From Nemertoderma westbladi (Eukaryota; Xenacoelomorpha; Nemertodermatida; Nemertodermatidae), in assembly GCA_032718475.1 (NCBI GenBank), contig JAUCBJ010007253.1, forward strand, positions 124,001-188,000: a stretch of 64,000 bases of DNA, written 5' to 3'. Below the pieces are notes generated by a model. It did not search any database and was not told where the DNA came from. It worked only from the letters and a program-made list of their open reading frames with translations. Shown here one piece after another: positions 1 through 15,000 of the stretch (position 1 is its first letter; every line of letters starts with the position of its first letter). Both the position numbers and the translations under genes were made by a program.

Positions 1-3000
1 GATATCCTTTTGATTTGGATAGTTTTTTGTATTAATATAAACTAAACTTCTTCTGAGTTGGCTATTTTGTTGTAGTAATAAAAACTAACCTGATATCTTT
101 TGATTTGGATAGTTTTTTGTAGTAATATAAACTAAACTTCTTCTGAGTTGGCTATTTTGTTGTAGTAATAAAAACTAACCTGGTATCCTTTTGATTTGGA
201 TAGTTTTTTGTATTAATATAAACTAAACTTCTTCTGAGTTGGCTATTTTATTGTAGTAATAAAAACTAACCTGATATCCTTTTGATTTGGATAGTTTTTT
301 GTATTAATATAAACTAAACTTCTTCTGAGTTGGTTATTTTGTTGTAGTAATAAAAACTAACCTGATATCTTTTGATTTGGATAGTTTTTTGTATTAATAT
401 AAACTAAACTTCTTCTGAGTTGGCTATTTTATTGTAGTAATAAAAACTAACCTGATATCCTTTTGATTTGGATAGTTTTTTGTATTAATATAAACTAAAC
501 TTCTTCTGAGTTGGTTATTTTGTTGTAGTAATAAAAACTAACCTGATATCTTTTGATTTGGATAGTTTTTTGTATTAATATAAACTAAACTTCTTCTGAG
601 TTGGTTATTTTGTTGTAGTAATAAAAACTAACCTGATATCTTTTGATTTGGATAGTTTTTTGTATTAATATAAACTAAACTTCTTCTGAGTTGGTTATTT
701 TGTTGTAGTAATAAAAACTAACCTGATATCTTTTGATTTGGATAGTTTTTTGTATTAATATAAACTAAACTTCTTCTGAGTTGGTTATTTTGTTGTAGTA
801 ATAAAAACTAACCTGATATCTTTTGATTTGGATAGTTTTTTGTATTAATATAAACTAAACTTCTTCTGAGTTGGTTATTTTGTTGTAGTAATAAAAACTA
901 ACCTGATATCTTTTGATTTGGATAGTTTTTTGTATTAATATAAACTAAACTTCTTCTGAGTTGGCTATTTCGTTGTAGTAATAAAAACTAACCTGATATC
1001 TTTTTGATTTGAATAGTTTTTTGTATTAATATAAACTAAACTTCTTCTGAGTTGGTTATTTTGTTGTAGTAATAAAAACTAACCTGATATCTTTTGATTT
1101 GGATAGTTTTTTGTATTAATATAAACTAAACTTCTTCTGAGTTGGTTATTTTGTTGTAGTAATAAAAACTAACCTGATATCTTTTGATTTGGATAGTTTT
1201 TTGTATTAATATAAACTAAACTTCTTCTGAGTTGGCTATTTCGTTGTAGTAATAAAAACTAACCTGATATCTTTTTGATTTGAATAGTTTTTTGTATTAA
1301 TATAAACTAAACTTCTTCTGAGTTGGCTATTTTATTGTAGTAATAAAAACTAACCTGGTATCCTTTTGATTTGGATAGTTTTTTGTATTAATATAAACTA
1401 AACTTCTTCTGAGTTGGCTATTTTATTGTAGTAATAAAAACTAACCTGATATCCTTTTGATTTGGATAGTTTTTTGTATTAATATAAACTAAACTTCTTC
1501 TGAGTTGGCTATTTTATTGTAGTAATAAAAACTAACCTGGTATCTTTTGATTTGGATAGTTTTTTGTATTAATATAAACTAAACTTCTTCTGAGTTGGCT
1601 ATTTCGTTGTAGTAATAAAAACTAACCTGGTATCTTTTGATTTGGATAGTTTTTTGTATTAATATAAACTAAACTTCTTCTGAGTTGGCTATTTTATTGT
1701 AGTAATAAAAACTAACCTGGTATCCTTTTGATTTGGATAGTTTTTTGTATTAATATAAACTAAACTTCTTCTGAGTTGGCTATTTTGTTGTAGTAATAAA
1801 AACTAACCTGATATCTTTTGATTTGGATAGTTTTTTGTAGTAATATAAACTAAACTTCTTTTGAGTTGGCTATTTTGTTGTAGTAATAAAAACTAACCTG
1901 GTATCCTTTTGATTTGGATAGTTTTTTGTATTAATATAAACTAAACTTCTTCTGAGTTGGCTATTTTATTGTAGTAATAAAAACTAACCTGGTATCCTTT
2001 TGATTTGGATAGTTTTTTGTATTAATATAAACTAAACTTCTTCTGAGTTGGCTATTTTATTGTAGTAATAAAAACTAACCTGGTATCCTTTTGATTTGGA
2101 TAGTTTTTTGTATTAATATAAACTAAACTTCTTCTGAGTTGGCTATTTTATTGTAGTAATAAAAACTAACCTGATATCCTTTTGATTTGGATAGTTTTTT
2201 GTATTAATATAAACTAAACTTCTTCTGAGTTGGCTATTTTATTGTAGTAATAAAAACTAACCTGGTATCCTTTTGATTTGGATAGTTTTTTGTATTAATA
2301 TAAACTAAACTTCTTCTGAGTTGGCTATTTCGTTGTAGTAATAAAAACTAACCTGGTATCTTTTGATTTGGATAGTTTTTTGTATTAATATAAACTAAAC
2401 TTCTTCTGAGTTGGCTATTTTATTGTAGTAATAAAAACTAACCTGATATCCTTTTGATTTGGATAGTTTTTTGTATTAATATAAACTAAACTTCTTCTGA
2501 GTTGGCTAATTTGTTGTAGTAATAAAAACTAACCTGGTATCTTTTGATTTGGATAGTTTTTTGTAGTAATATAAACTAAACTTCTTCTGAGTTGGTTATT
2601 TTGTTGTAGTAATAAAAACTAACCTGATATCTTTTGATTTGGATAGTTTTTTGTATTAATATAAACTAAACTTCTTTTGAGTTGGTTATTTCGTTGTAGT
2701 AATAAAAACTAACCTGATATCCTTTTGATTTGGATAGTTTTTTGTATTAATATAAACTAAACTTCTTCTGAGTTGGCTAATTTATTGTAGTAATAAAAAC
2801 TAACCTGATATCCTTTTGATTTGGATAGTTTTTTGTATTAATATAAACTAAACTTCTTTTGAGTTGGTTATTTTGTTGTAGTAATAAAAACTAACCTGGT
2901 ATCTTTTGATTTGGATAGTTTTTTGTATTAATATAAACTAAACTTCTTCTGAGTTGGCTATTTCGTTGTAGTAATAAAAACTAACCTGATATCCTTTTGA

Positions 3001-6000
3001 TTTGGATAGTTTTTTGTATTAATATAAACTAAACTTCTTCTGAGTTGGCTATTTTGTTGTAGTAATAAAAACTAACCTGATATCTTTTGATTTGGATAGT
3101 TTTTTGTAGTAATATAAACTAAACTTCTTTTGAGTTGGCTAATTTATTGTAGTAATAAAAACTAACCTGATATCCTTTTGATTTGGATAGTTTTTTGTAT
3201 TAATATAAACTAAACTTCTTTTGAGTTGGCTATTTCGTTGTAGTAATAAAAACTAACCTGATATCCTTTTGATTTGGATAGTTTTTTGTATTAATATAAA
3301 CTAAACTTCTTCTGAGTTGGCTATTTTGTTGTAGTAATAAAAACTAACCTGATATCTTTTGATTTGGATAGTTTTTTGTAGTAATATAAACTAAACTTCT
3401 TTTGAGTTGGCTAATTTATTGTAGTAATAAAAACTAACCTGATATCCTTTTGATTTGGATAGTTTTTTGTATTAATATAAACTAAACTTCTTCTGAGTTG
3501 GCTATTTTGTTGTAGTAATAAAAACTAACCTGATATCTTTTGATTTGGATAGTTTTTTGTATTAATATAAACTAAACTTCTTCTGAGTTGGCTATTTTGT
3601 TGTAGTAATAAAAACTAACCTGATATCTTTTGATTTGGATAGTTTTTTGTAGTAATATAAACTAAACTTCTTTTGAGTTGGCTATTTCGTTGTAGTAATA
3701 AAAACTAACCTGATATCTTTTGATTTGGATAGTTTTTTGTATTAATATAAACTAAACTTCTTCTGAGTTGGCTATTTTGTTGTAGTAATAAAAACTAACC
3801 TGGTATCCTTTTGATTTGGATAGTTTTTTGTATTAATATAAACTAAACTTCTTCTGAGTTGGCTATTTTATTGTAGTAATAAAAACTAACCTGATATCCT
3901 TTTGATTTGGATAGTTTTTTGTATTAATATAAACTAAACTTCTTCTGAGTTGGCTATTTTGTTGTAGTAATAAAAACTAACCTGATATCTTTTGATTTGG
4001 ATAGTTTTTTGTAGTAATATAAACTAAACTTCTTTTGAGTTGGCTATTTCGTTGTAGTAATAAAAACTAACCTGATATCTTTTGATTTGGATAGTTTTTT
4101 GTAGTAATATAAACTAAACTTCTTCTGAGTTGGCTATTTTGTTGTAGTAATAAAAACTAACCTGATATCTTTTGATTTGGATAGTTTTTTGTAGTAATAT
4201 AAACTAAACTTCTTTTGAGTTGGCTATTTCGTTGTAGTAATAAAAACTAACCTGATATCTTTTGATTTGGATAGTTTTTTGTAGTAATATAAACTAAACT
4301 TCTTTTGAGTTGGCTATTTCGTTGTAGTAATAAAAACTAACCTGGTATCTTTTGATTTGGATAGTTTTTTGTATTAATATAAACTAAACTTCTTCTGAGT
4401 TGGCTATTTTGTTGTAGTAATAAAAACTAACCTGGTATCCTTTTGATTTGGATAGTTTTTTGTATTAATATAAACTAAACTTCTTCTGAGTTGGCTATTT
4501 TATTGTAGTAATAAAAACTAACCTGATATCCTTTTGATTTGGATAGTTTTTTGTATTAATATAAACTAAACTTCTTCTGAGTTGGCTATTTTGTTGTAGT
4601 AATAAAAACTAACCTGATATCTTTTGATTTGGATAGTTTTTTGTAGTAATATAAACTAAACTTCTTTTGAGTTGGCTATTTCGTTGTAGTAATAAAAACT
4701 AACCTGATATCTTTTGATTTGGATAGTTTTTTGTATTAATATAAACTAAACTTCTTCTGAGTTGGCTATTTTGTTGTAGTAATAAAAACTAACCTGGTAT
4801 CCTTTTGATTTGGATAGTTTTTTGTAGTAATATAAACTAAACTTCTTCTGAGTTGGCTATTTTATTGTAGTAATAAAAACTAACCTGATATCCTTTTGAT
4901 TTGGATAGTTTTTTGTATTAATATAAACTAAACTTCTTCTGAGTTGGTTATTTTGTTGTAGTAATAAAAACTAACCTGATATCTTTTGATTTGGATAGTT
5001 TTTTGTATTAATATAAACTAAACTTCTTCTGAGTTGGTTATTTTGTTGTAGTAATAAAAACTAACCTGATATCTTTTGATTTGGATAGTTTTTTGTATTA
5101 ATATAAACTAAACTTCTTCTGAGTTGGTTATTTTGTTGTAGTAATAAAAACTAACCTGATATCTTTTTGATTTGAATAGTTTTTTGTATTAATATAAACT
5201 AAACTTCTTCTGAGTTGGCTATTTTATTGTAGTAATAAAAACTAACCTGGTATCCTTTTGATTTGGATAGTGTTTTGTATTAATATAAACTAAACTTCTT
5301 CTGAGTTGGCTATTTTATTGTAGTAATAAAAACTAACCTGGTATCCTTTTGATTTGGATAGTTTTTTGTATTAATATAAACTAAACTTCTTCTGAGTTGG
5401 CTATTTTGTTGTAGTAATAAAAACTAACCTGATATCTTTTGATTTGGATAGTTTTTTGTATTAATATAAACTAAACTTCTTCTGAGTTGGCTATTTTGTT
5501 GTAGTAATAAAAACTAACCTGGTATCCTTTTGATTTGGATAGTTTTTTGTATTAATATAAACTAAACTTCTTCTGAGTTGGCTATTTTATTGTAGTAATA
5601 AAAACTAACCTGATATCCTTTTGATTTGGATAGTTTTTTGTATTAATATAAACTAAACTTCTTTTGAGTTGGCTATTTTATTGTAGTAATAAAAACTAAC
5701 CTGATATCCTTTTGATTTGGATAGTTTTTTGTATTAATATAAACTAAACTTCTTCTGAGTTGGCTATTTTGTTGTAGTAATAAAAACTAACCTGATATCT
5801 TTTGATTTGGATAGTTTTTTGTATTAATATAAACTAAACTTCTTCTGAGTTGGCTATTTTATTGTAGTAATAAAAACTAACCTGGTATCCTTTTGATTTG
5901 GATAGTTTTTTGTATTAATATAAACTAAACTTCTTCTGAGTTGGCTATTTCGTTGTAGTAATAAAAACTAACCTGGTATCTTTTGATTTGGATAGTTTTT

Positions 6001-9000
6001 TGTATTAATATAAACTAAACTTCTTCTGAGTTGGCTATTTCGTTGTAGTAATAAAAACTAACCTGATATCTTTTGATTTGGATAGTTTTTTGTAGTAATA
6101 TAAACTAAACTTCTTCTGAGTTGGCTATTTTGTTGTAGTAATAAAAACTAACCTGATATCCTTTTGATTTGGATAGTTTTTTGTATTAATATAAACTAAA
6201 CTTCTTCTGAGTTGGCTATTTCGTTGTAGTAATAAAAACTAACCTGATATCCTTTTGATTTGGATAGTTTTTTGTATTAATATAAACTAAACTTCTTCTG
6301 AGTTGGCTATTTTGTTGTAGTAATAAAAACTAACCTGATATCCTTTTGATTTGGATAGTTTTTTGTATTAATATAAACTAAACTTCTTCTGAGTTGGCTA
6401 TTTTGTTGTAGTAATAAAAACTAACCTGATATCTTTTGATTTGGATAGTTTTTTGTAGTAATATAAACTAAACTTCTTTTGAGTTGGCTATTTCGTTGTA
6501 GTAATAAAAACTAACCTGATATCTTTTGATTTGGATAGTTTTTTGTATTAATATAAACTAAACTTCTTCTGAGTTGGCTATTTCGTTGTAGTAATAAAAA
6601 CTAACCTGATATCCTTTTGATTTGGATAGTTTTTTGTATTAATATAAACTAAACTTCTTCTGAGTTGGCTATTTTATTGTAGTAATAAAAACTAACCTGA
6701 TATCCTTTTGATTTGGATAGTTTTTTGTATTAATATAAACTAAACTTCTTCTGAGTTGGCTATTTTGTTGTAGTAATAAAAACTAACCTGATATCTTTTG
6801 ATTTGGATAGTTTTTTGTAGTAATATAAACTAAACTTCTTTTGAGTTGGCTATTTCGTTGTAGTAATAAAAACTAACCTGATATCTTTTGATTTGGATAG
6901 TTTTTTGTATTAATATAAACTAAACTTCTTCTGAGTTGGCTATTTTATTGTAGTAATAAAAACTAACCTGATATCTTTTGATTTGGATAGTTTTTTGTAG
7001 TAATATAAACTAAACTTCTTTTGAGTTGGCTATTTCGTTGTAGTAATAAAAACTAACCTGATATCTTTTGATTTGGATAGTTTTTTGTATTAATATAAAC
7101 TAAACTTCTTCTGAGTTGGCTATTTTGTTGTAGTAATAAAAACTAACCTGATATCCTTTTGATTTGGATAGTTTTTTGTATTAATATAAACTAAACTTCT
7201 TCTGAGTTGGCTATTTTGTTGTAGTAATAAAAACTAACCTGATATCTTTTGATTTGGATAGTTTTTTGTAGTAATATAAACTAAACTTCTTTTGAGTTGG
7301 CTATTTCGTTGTAGTAATAAAAACTAACCTGATATCTTTTGATTTGGATAGTTTTTTGTATTAATATAAACTAAACTTCTTCTGAGTTGGCTATTTTATT
7401 GTAGTAATAAAAACTAACCTGATATCCTTTTGATTTGGATAGTTTTTTGTAGTAATATAAACTAAACTTCTTCTGAGTTGGCTATTTTGTTATAGTAATA
7501 AAAACTAACCTGATATCTTTTGATTTGGATAGTTTTTTGTAGTAATATAAACTAAACTTCTTCTGAGTTGGCTATTTTGTTATAGTAATAAAAACTAACC
7601 TGATATCTTTTGATTTGGATAGTTTTTTGTAGTAATATAAACTAAACTTCTTCTGAGTTGGCTATTTTGTTATAGTAATAAAAACTAACCTGATATCTTT
7701 TGATTTGGATAGTTTTTTGTATTAATATAAACTAAACTTCTTCTGAGTTGGCTATTTTGTTGTAGTAATAAAAACTAACCTGATATCTTTTGATTTGGAT
7801 AGTTTTTTGTAGTAATATAAACTAAACTTCTTCTGAGTTGGCTATTTTGTTATAGTAATAAAAACTAACCTGATATCTTTTGATTTGGATAGTTTTTTGT
7901 AGTAATATAAACTAAACTTCTTCTGAGTTGGCTATTTTGTTATAGTAATAAAAACTAACCTGATATCTTTTGATTTGGATAGTTTTTTGTAGTAATATAA
8001 ACTAAACTTCTTCTGAGTTGGCTATTTTGTTATAGTAATAAAAACTAACCTGATATCTTTTGATTTGGATAGTTTTTTGTAGTAATATAAACTAAACTTC
8101 TTCTGAGTTGGCTATTTTGTTATAGTAATAAAAACTAACCTGATATCTTTTGATTTGGATAGTTTTTTGTATTAATATAAACTAAACTTCTTCTGAGTTG
8201 GTTATTTTGTTGTAGTAATAAAAACTAACCTGATATCCTTTTGATTTGGATAGTTTTTTGTAGTAATATAAACTAAACTTCTTCTGAGTTGGCTATTTTG
8301 TTATAGTAATAAAAACTAACCTGATATCTTTTGATTTGGATAGTTTTTTGTAGTAATATAAACTAAACTTCTTCTGAGTTGGCTATTTTGTTATAGTAAT
8401 AAAAACTAACCTGATATCTTTTGATTTGGATAGTTTTTTGTATTAATATAAACTAAACTTCTTCTGAGTTGGTTATTTTGTTGTAGTAATAAAAACTAAC
8501 CTGATATCCTTTTGATTTGGATAGTTTTTTGTATTAATATAAACTAAACTTCTTCTGAGTTGGTTATTTTGTTGTAGTAATAAAAACTAACCTGATATCC
8601 TTTTGATTTGGATAGTTTTTTGTAGTAATATAAACTAAACTTCTTCTGAGTTGGCTATTTTGTTATAGTAATAAAAACTAACCTGATATCTTTTGATTTG
8701 GATAGTTTTTTGTATTAATATAAACTAAACTTCTTCTGAGTTGGCTAATTTGTTGTAGTAATAAAAACTAACCTGGTATCCTTTTGATTTGGATAGTTTT
8801 TTGTATTAATATAAACTAAACTTCTTCTGAGTTGGTTATTTTGTTGTAGTAATAAAAACTAACCTGATATCCTTTTGATTTGGATAGTTTTTTGTATTAA
8901 TATAAACTAAACTTCTTCTGAGTTGGTTATTTTGTTGTAGTAATAAAAACTAACCTGGTATCCTTTTGATTTGGATAGTTTTTTGTATTAATATAAACTA

Positions 9001-12000
9001 AACTTCTTCTGAGTTGGTTATTTTGTTGTAGTAATAAAAACTAACCTGGTATCCTTTTGATTTGGATAGTTTTTTGTAGTAATATAAACTAAACTTCTTC
9101 TGAGTTGGCTATTTTGTTATAGTAATAAAAACTAACCTGATATCTTTTGATTTGGATAGTTTTTTGTATTAATATAAACTAAACTTCTTTTGAGTTGGTT
9201 ATTTCGTTGTAGTAATAAAAACTAACCTGATATCTTTTGATTTGTATAGTTTTTTGTATTAATATAAACTAAACTTCTTTTGAGTTGGCTATTTTGTTGT
9301 AGTAATAAAAACTAACCTGATATCCTTTTGATTTGGATAGTTTTTTGTATTAATATAAACTAAACTTCTTTTGAGTTGGCTATTTTGTTGTAGTAATAAA
9401 AACTAACCTGGTATCCTTTTGATTTGGATAGTTTTTTGTATTAATATAAACTAAACTTCTTCTGAGTTGGCTATTTTGTTGTAGTAATAAAAACTAACCT
9501 GGTATCCTTTTGATTTGGATAGTTTTTTGTATTAATATAAACTAAACTTCTTCTGAGTTGGCTATTTTGTTGTAGTAATAAAAACTAACCTGGTATCCTT
9601 TTGATTTGGATAGTTTTTTGTATTAATATAAACTAAACTTCTTCTGAGTTGGCTATTTTATTTTAGTAATAAAAACTAACCTGATATCCTTTTGATTTGT
9701 ATAGTTTTTTGTATTAATATAAACTAAACTTCTTCTGAGTTGGCTATTTTGTTGTAGTAATAAAAACTAACCTGGTATCCTTTTGATTTGGATAGTTTTT
9801 TGTATTAATATAAACTAAACTTCTTCTGAGTTGGCTATTTTGTTGTAGTAATAAAAACTAACCTGGTATCCTTTTGATTTGGATAGTTTTTTGTATTAAT
9901 ATAAACTAAACTTCTTCTGAGTTGGCTATTTTGTTGTAGTAATAAAAACTAACCTGGTATCCTTTTGATTTGGATAGTTTTTTGTATTAATATAAACTAA
10001 ACTTCTTCTGAGTTGGCTATTTTGTTGTAGTAATAAAAACTAACCTGGTATCCTTTTGATTTGGATAGTTTTTTGTATTAATATAAACTAAACTTCTTCT
10101 GAGTTGGCTATTTTATTTTAGTAATAAAAACTAACCTGATATCCTTTTGATTTGTATAGTTTTTTGTATTAATATAAACTAAACTTCTTCTGAGTTGGCT
10201 ATTTTGTTGTAGTAATAAAAACTAACCTGGTATCCTTTTGATTTGGATAGTTTTTTGTATTAATATAAACTAAACTTCTTCTGAGTTGGCTATTTTGTTG
10301 TAGTAATAAAAACTAACCTGGTATCCTTTTGATTTGGATAGTTTTTTGTATTAATATAAACTAAACTTCTTCTGAGTTGGCTATTTTGTTGTAGTAATAA
10401 AAACTAACCTGGTATCCTTTTGATTTGGATAGTTTTTTGTATTAATATAAACTAAACTTCTTCTGAGTTGGCTATTTTGTTGTAGTAATAAAAACTAACC
10501 TGGTATCCTTTTGATTTGGATAGTTTTTTGTATTAATATAAACTAAACTTCTTCTGAGTTGGCTATTTTGTTGTAGTAATAAAAACTAACCTGGTATCCT
10601 TTTGATTTGGATAGTTTTTTGTATTAATATAAACTAAACTTCTTCTGAGTTGGCTATTTTGTTGTAGTAATAAAAACTAACCTGGTATCCTTTTGATTTG
10701 GATAGTTTTTTGTATTAATATAAACTAAACTTCTTCTGAGTTGGCTATTTTATTTTAGTAATAAAAACTAACCTGATATCCTTTTGATTTGTATAGTTTT
10801 TTGTATTAATATAAACTAAACTTCTTCTGAGTTGGCTATTTTGTTGTAGTAATAAAAACTAACCTGGTATCCTTTTGATTTGGATAGTTTTTTGTATTAA
10901 TATAAACTAAACTTCTTCTGAGTTGGCTATTTTGTTGTAGTAATAAAAACTAACCTGGTATCCTTTTGATTTGGATAGTTTTTTGTATTAATATAAACTA
11001 AACTTCTTCTGAGTTGGCTATTTTGTTGTAGTAATAAAAACTAACCTGGTATCCTTTTGATTTGGATAGTTTTTTGTATTAATATAAACTAAACTTCTTT
11101 TGAGTTGGTTATTTTATTGTAGTAATAAAAACTAACCTGATATCTTTTGATTTGGATAGTTTTTTGTAGTAATATAAACTAAACTTCTTCTGAGTTGGCT
11201 ATTTTGTTATAGTAATAAAAACTAACCTGATATCTTTTGATTTGGATAGTTTTTTGTATTAATATAAACTAAACTTCTTCTGAGTTGGCTAATTTGTTGT
11301 AGTAATAAAAACTAACCTGGTATCCTTTTGATTTGGATAGTTTTTTGTATTAATATAAACTAAACTTCTTCTGAGTTGGTTATTTTGTTGTAGTAATAAA
11401 AACTAACCTGATATCCTTTTGATTTGGATAGTTTTTTGTATTAATATAAACTAAACTTCTTCTGAGTTGGTTATTTTGTTGTAGTAATAAAAACTAACCT
11501 GGTATCCTTTTGATTTGGATAGTTTTTTGTATTAATATAAACTAAACTTCTTCTGAGTTGGTTATTTTGTTGTAGTAATAAAAACTAACCTGGTATCCTT
11601 TTGATTTGGATAGTTTTTTGTAGTAATATAAACTAAACTTCTTCTGAGTTGGCTATTTTGTTATAGTAATAAAAACTAACCTGATATCTTTTGATTTGGA
11701 TAGTTTTTTGTATTAATATAAACTAAACTTCTTTTGAGTTGGTTATTTCGTTGTAGTAATAAAAACTAACCTGATATCTTTTGATTTGTATAGTTTTTTG
11801 TATTAATATAAACTAAACTTCTTTTGAGTTGGCTATTTTGTTGTAGTAATAAAAACTAACCTGATATCCTTTTGATTTGGATAGTTTTTTGTATTAATAT
11901 AAACTAAACTTCTTTTGAGTTGGCTATTTTGTTGTAGTAATAAAAACTAACCTGGTATCCTTTTGATTTGGATAGTTTTTTGTATTAATATAAACTAAAC

Positions 12001-15000
12001 TTCTTCTGAGTTGGCTATTTTGTTGTAGTAATAAAAACTAACCTGGTATCCTTTTGATTTGGATAGTTTTTTGTATTAATATAAACTAAACTTCTTCTGA
12101 GTTGGCTATTTTGTTGTAGTAATAAAAACTAACCTGGTATCCTTTTGATTTGGATAGTTTTTTGTATTAATATAAACTAAACTTCTTCTGAGTTGGCTAT
12201 TTTATTGTAGTAATAAAAACTAACCTGATATCCTTTTGATTTGGATAGTTTTTTGTATTAATATAAACTAAACTTCTTCTGAGTTGGCTATTTTGTTGTA
12301 GTAATAAAAACTAACCTGGTATCCTTTTGATTTGGATAGTTTTTTGTATTAATATAAACTAAACTTCTTCTGAGTTGGCTATTTTGTTGTAGTAATAAAA
12401 ACTAACCTGGTATCCTTTTGATTTGGATAGTTTTTTGTATTAATATAAACTAAACTTCTTCTGAGTTGGCTATTTTGTTGTAGTAATAAAAACTAACCTG
12501 GTATCCTTTTGATTTGGATAGTTTTTTGTATTAATATAAACTAAACTTCTTTTGAGTTGGTTATTTTATTGTAGTAATAAAAACTAACCTGATATCTTTT
12601 GATTTGGATAGTTTTTTGTAGTAATATAAACTAAACTTCTTCTGAGTTGGCTATTTTGTTATAGTAATAAAAACTAACCTGATATCTTTTGATTTGGATA
12701 GTTTTTTGTAGTAATATAAACTAAACTTCTTCTGAGTTGGCTATTTTGTTATAGTAATAAAAACTAACCTGATATCTTTTGATTTGGATAGTTTTTTGTA
12801 GTAATATAAACTAAACTTCTTCTGAGTTGGCTATTTTGTTATAGTAATAAAAACTAACCTGATATCTTTTGATTTGGATAGTTTTTTGTAGTAATATAAA
12901 CTAAACTTCTTCTGAGTTGGCTATTTTGTTATAGTAATAAAAACTAACCTGATATCTTTTGATTTGGATAGTTTTTTGTAGTAATATAAACTAAACTTCT
13001 TCTGAGTTGGCTATTTTGTTATAGTAATAAAAACTAACCTGATATCTTTTGATTTGGATAGTTTTTTGTATTAATATAAACTAAACTTCTTCTGAGTTGG
13101 CTATTTTGTTGTAGTAATAAAAACTAACCTGGTATCTTTTGATTTGGATAGTTTTTTGTATTAATATAAACTAAACTTCTTCTGAGTTGGCTATTTTGTT
13201 GTAGTAATAAAAACTAACCTGGTATCCTTTTGATTTGGATAGTTTTTTGTATTAATATAAACTAAACTTCTTCTGAGTTGGCTATTTTGTTGTAGTAATA
13301 AAAACTAACCTGGTATCCTTTTGATTTGGATAGTTTTTTGTATTAATATAAACTAAACTTCTTCTGAGTTGGCTATTTTGTTGTAGTAATAAAAACTAAC
13401 CTGGTATCCTTTTGATTTGGATAGTTTTTTGTATTAATATAAACTAAACTTCTTTTGAGTTGGTTATTTTATTGTAGTAATAAAAACTAACCTGGTATCC
13501 TTTTGATTTGGATAGTTTTTTGTAGTAATATAAACTAAACTTCTTCTGAGTTGGCTATTTTGTTATAGTAATAAAAACTAACCTGATATCTTTTGATTTG
13601 GATAGTTTTTTGTAGTAATATAAACTAAACTTCTTCTGAGTTGGCTATTTTGTTATAGTAATAAAAACTAACCTGATATCTTTTGATTTGGATAGTTTTT
13701 TGTAGTAATATAAACTAAACTTCTTCTGAGTTGGCTATTTTGTTATAGTAATAAAAACTAACCTGATATCTTTTGATTTGGATAGTTTTTTGTATTAATA
13801 TAAACTAAACTTCTTCTGAGTTGGCTATTTTATTGTAGTAATAAAAACTAACCTGGTATCCTTTTGATTTGGATAGTTTTTTGTATTAATATAAACTAAA
13901 CTTCTTCTGAGTTGGTTATTTTGTTGTAGTAATAAAAACTAACCTGGTATCCTTTTGATTTGGATAGTTTTTTGTATTAATATAAACTAAACTTCTTCTG
14001 AGTTGGCTATTTTGTTGTAGTAATAAAAACTAACCTGATATCTTTTGATTTGTATAGTTTTTTGTATTAATATAAACTAAACTTCTTCTGAGTTGGCTAT
14101 TTTATTGTAGTAATAAAAACTAACCTGATATCTTTTGATTTGTATAGTTTTTTGTATTAATATAAACTAAACTTCTTCTGAGTTGGCTATTTTATTGTAG
14201 TAATAAAAACTAACCTGGTATCCTTTTGATTTGGATAGTTTTTTGTATTAATATAAACTAAACTTCTTTTGAGTTGGCTATTTTGTTGTAGTAATAAAAA
14301 CTAACCTGGTATCCTTTTGATTTGGATAGTTTTTTGTATTAATATAAACTAAACTTCTTTTGAGTTGGCTATTTTGTTGTAGTAATAAAAACTAACCTGA
14401 TATCTTTTGATTTGGATAGTTTTTTGTAGTAATATAAACTAAACTTCTTCTGAGTTGGCTATTTTGTTGTAGTAATAAAAACTAACCTGATATCTTTTGA
14501 TTTGGATAGTTTTTTGTAGTAATATAAACTAAACTTCTTTTGAGTTGGCTATTTTGTTGTAGTAATAAAAACTAACCTGATATCTTTTGATTTGGATAGT
14601 TTTTTGTAGTAATATAAACTAAACTTCTTTTGAGTTGGCTATTTTGTTGTAGTAATAAAAACTAACCTGATATCTTTTGATTTGGATAGTTTTTTGTAGT
14701 AATATAAACTAAACTTCTTTTGAGTTGGCTATTTTGTTGTAGTAATAAAAACTAACCTGATATCTTTTGATTTGGATAGTTTTTTGTAGTAATATAAACT
14801 AAACTTCTTCTGAGTTGGCTATTTTATTGTAGTAATAAAAACTAACCTGATATCTTTTGATTTGTATAGTTTTTTGTATTAATATAAACTAAACTTCTTC
14901 TGAGTTGGCTATTTTATTGTAGTAATAAAAACTAACCTGGTATCCTTTTGATTTGGATAGTTTTTTGTATTAATATAAACTAAACTTCTTTTGAGTTGGC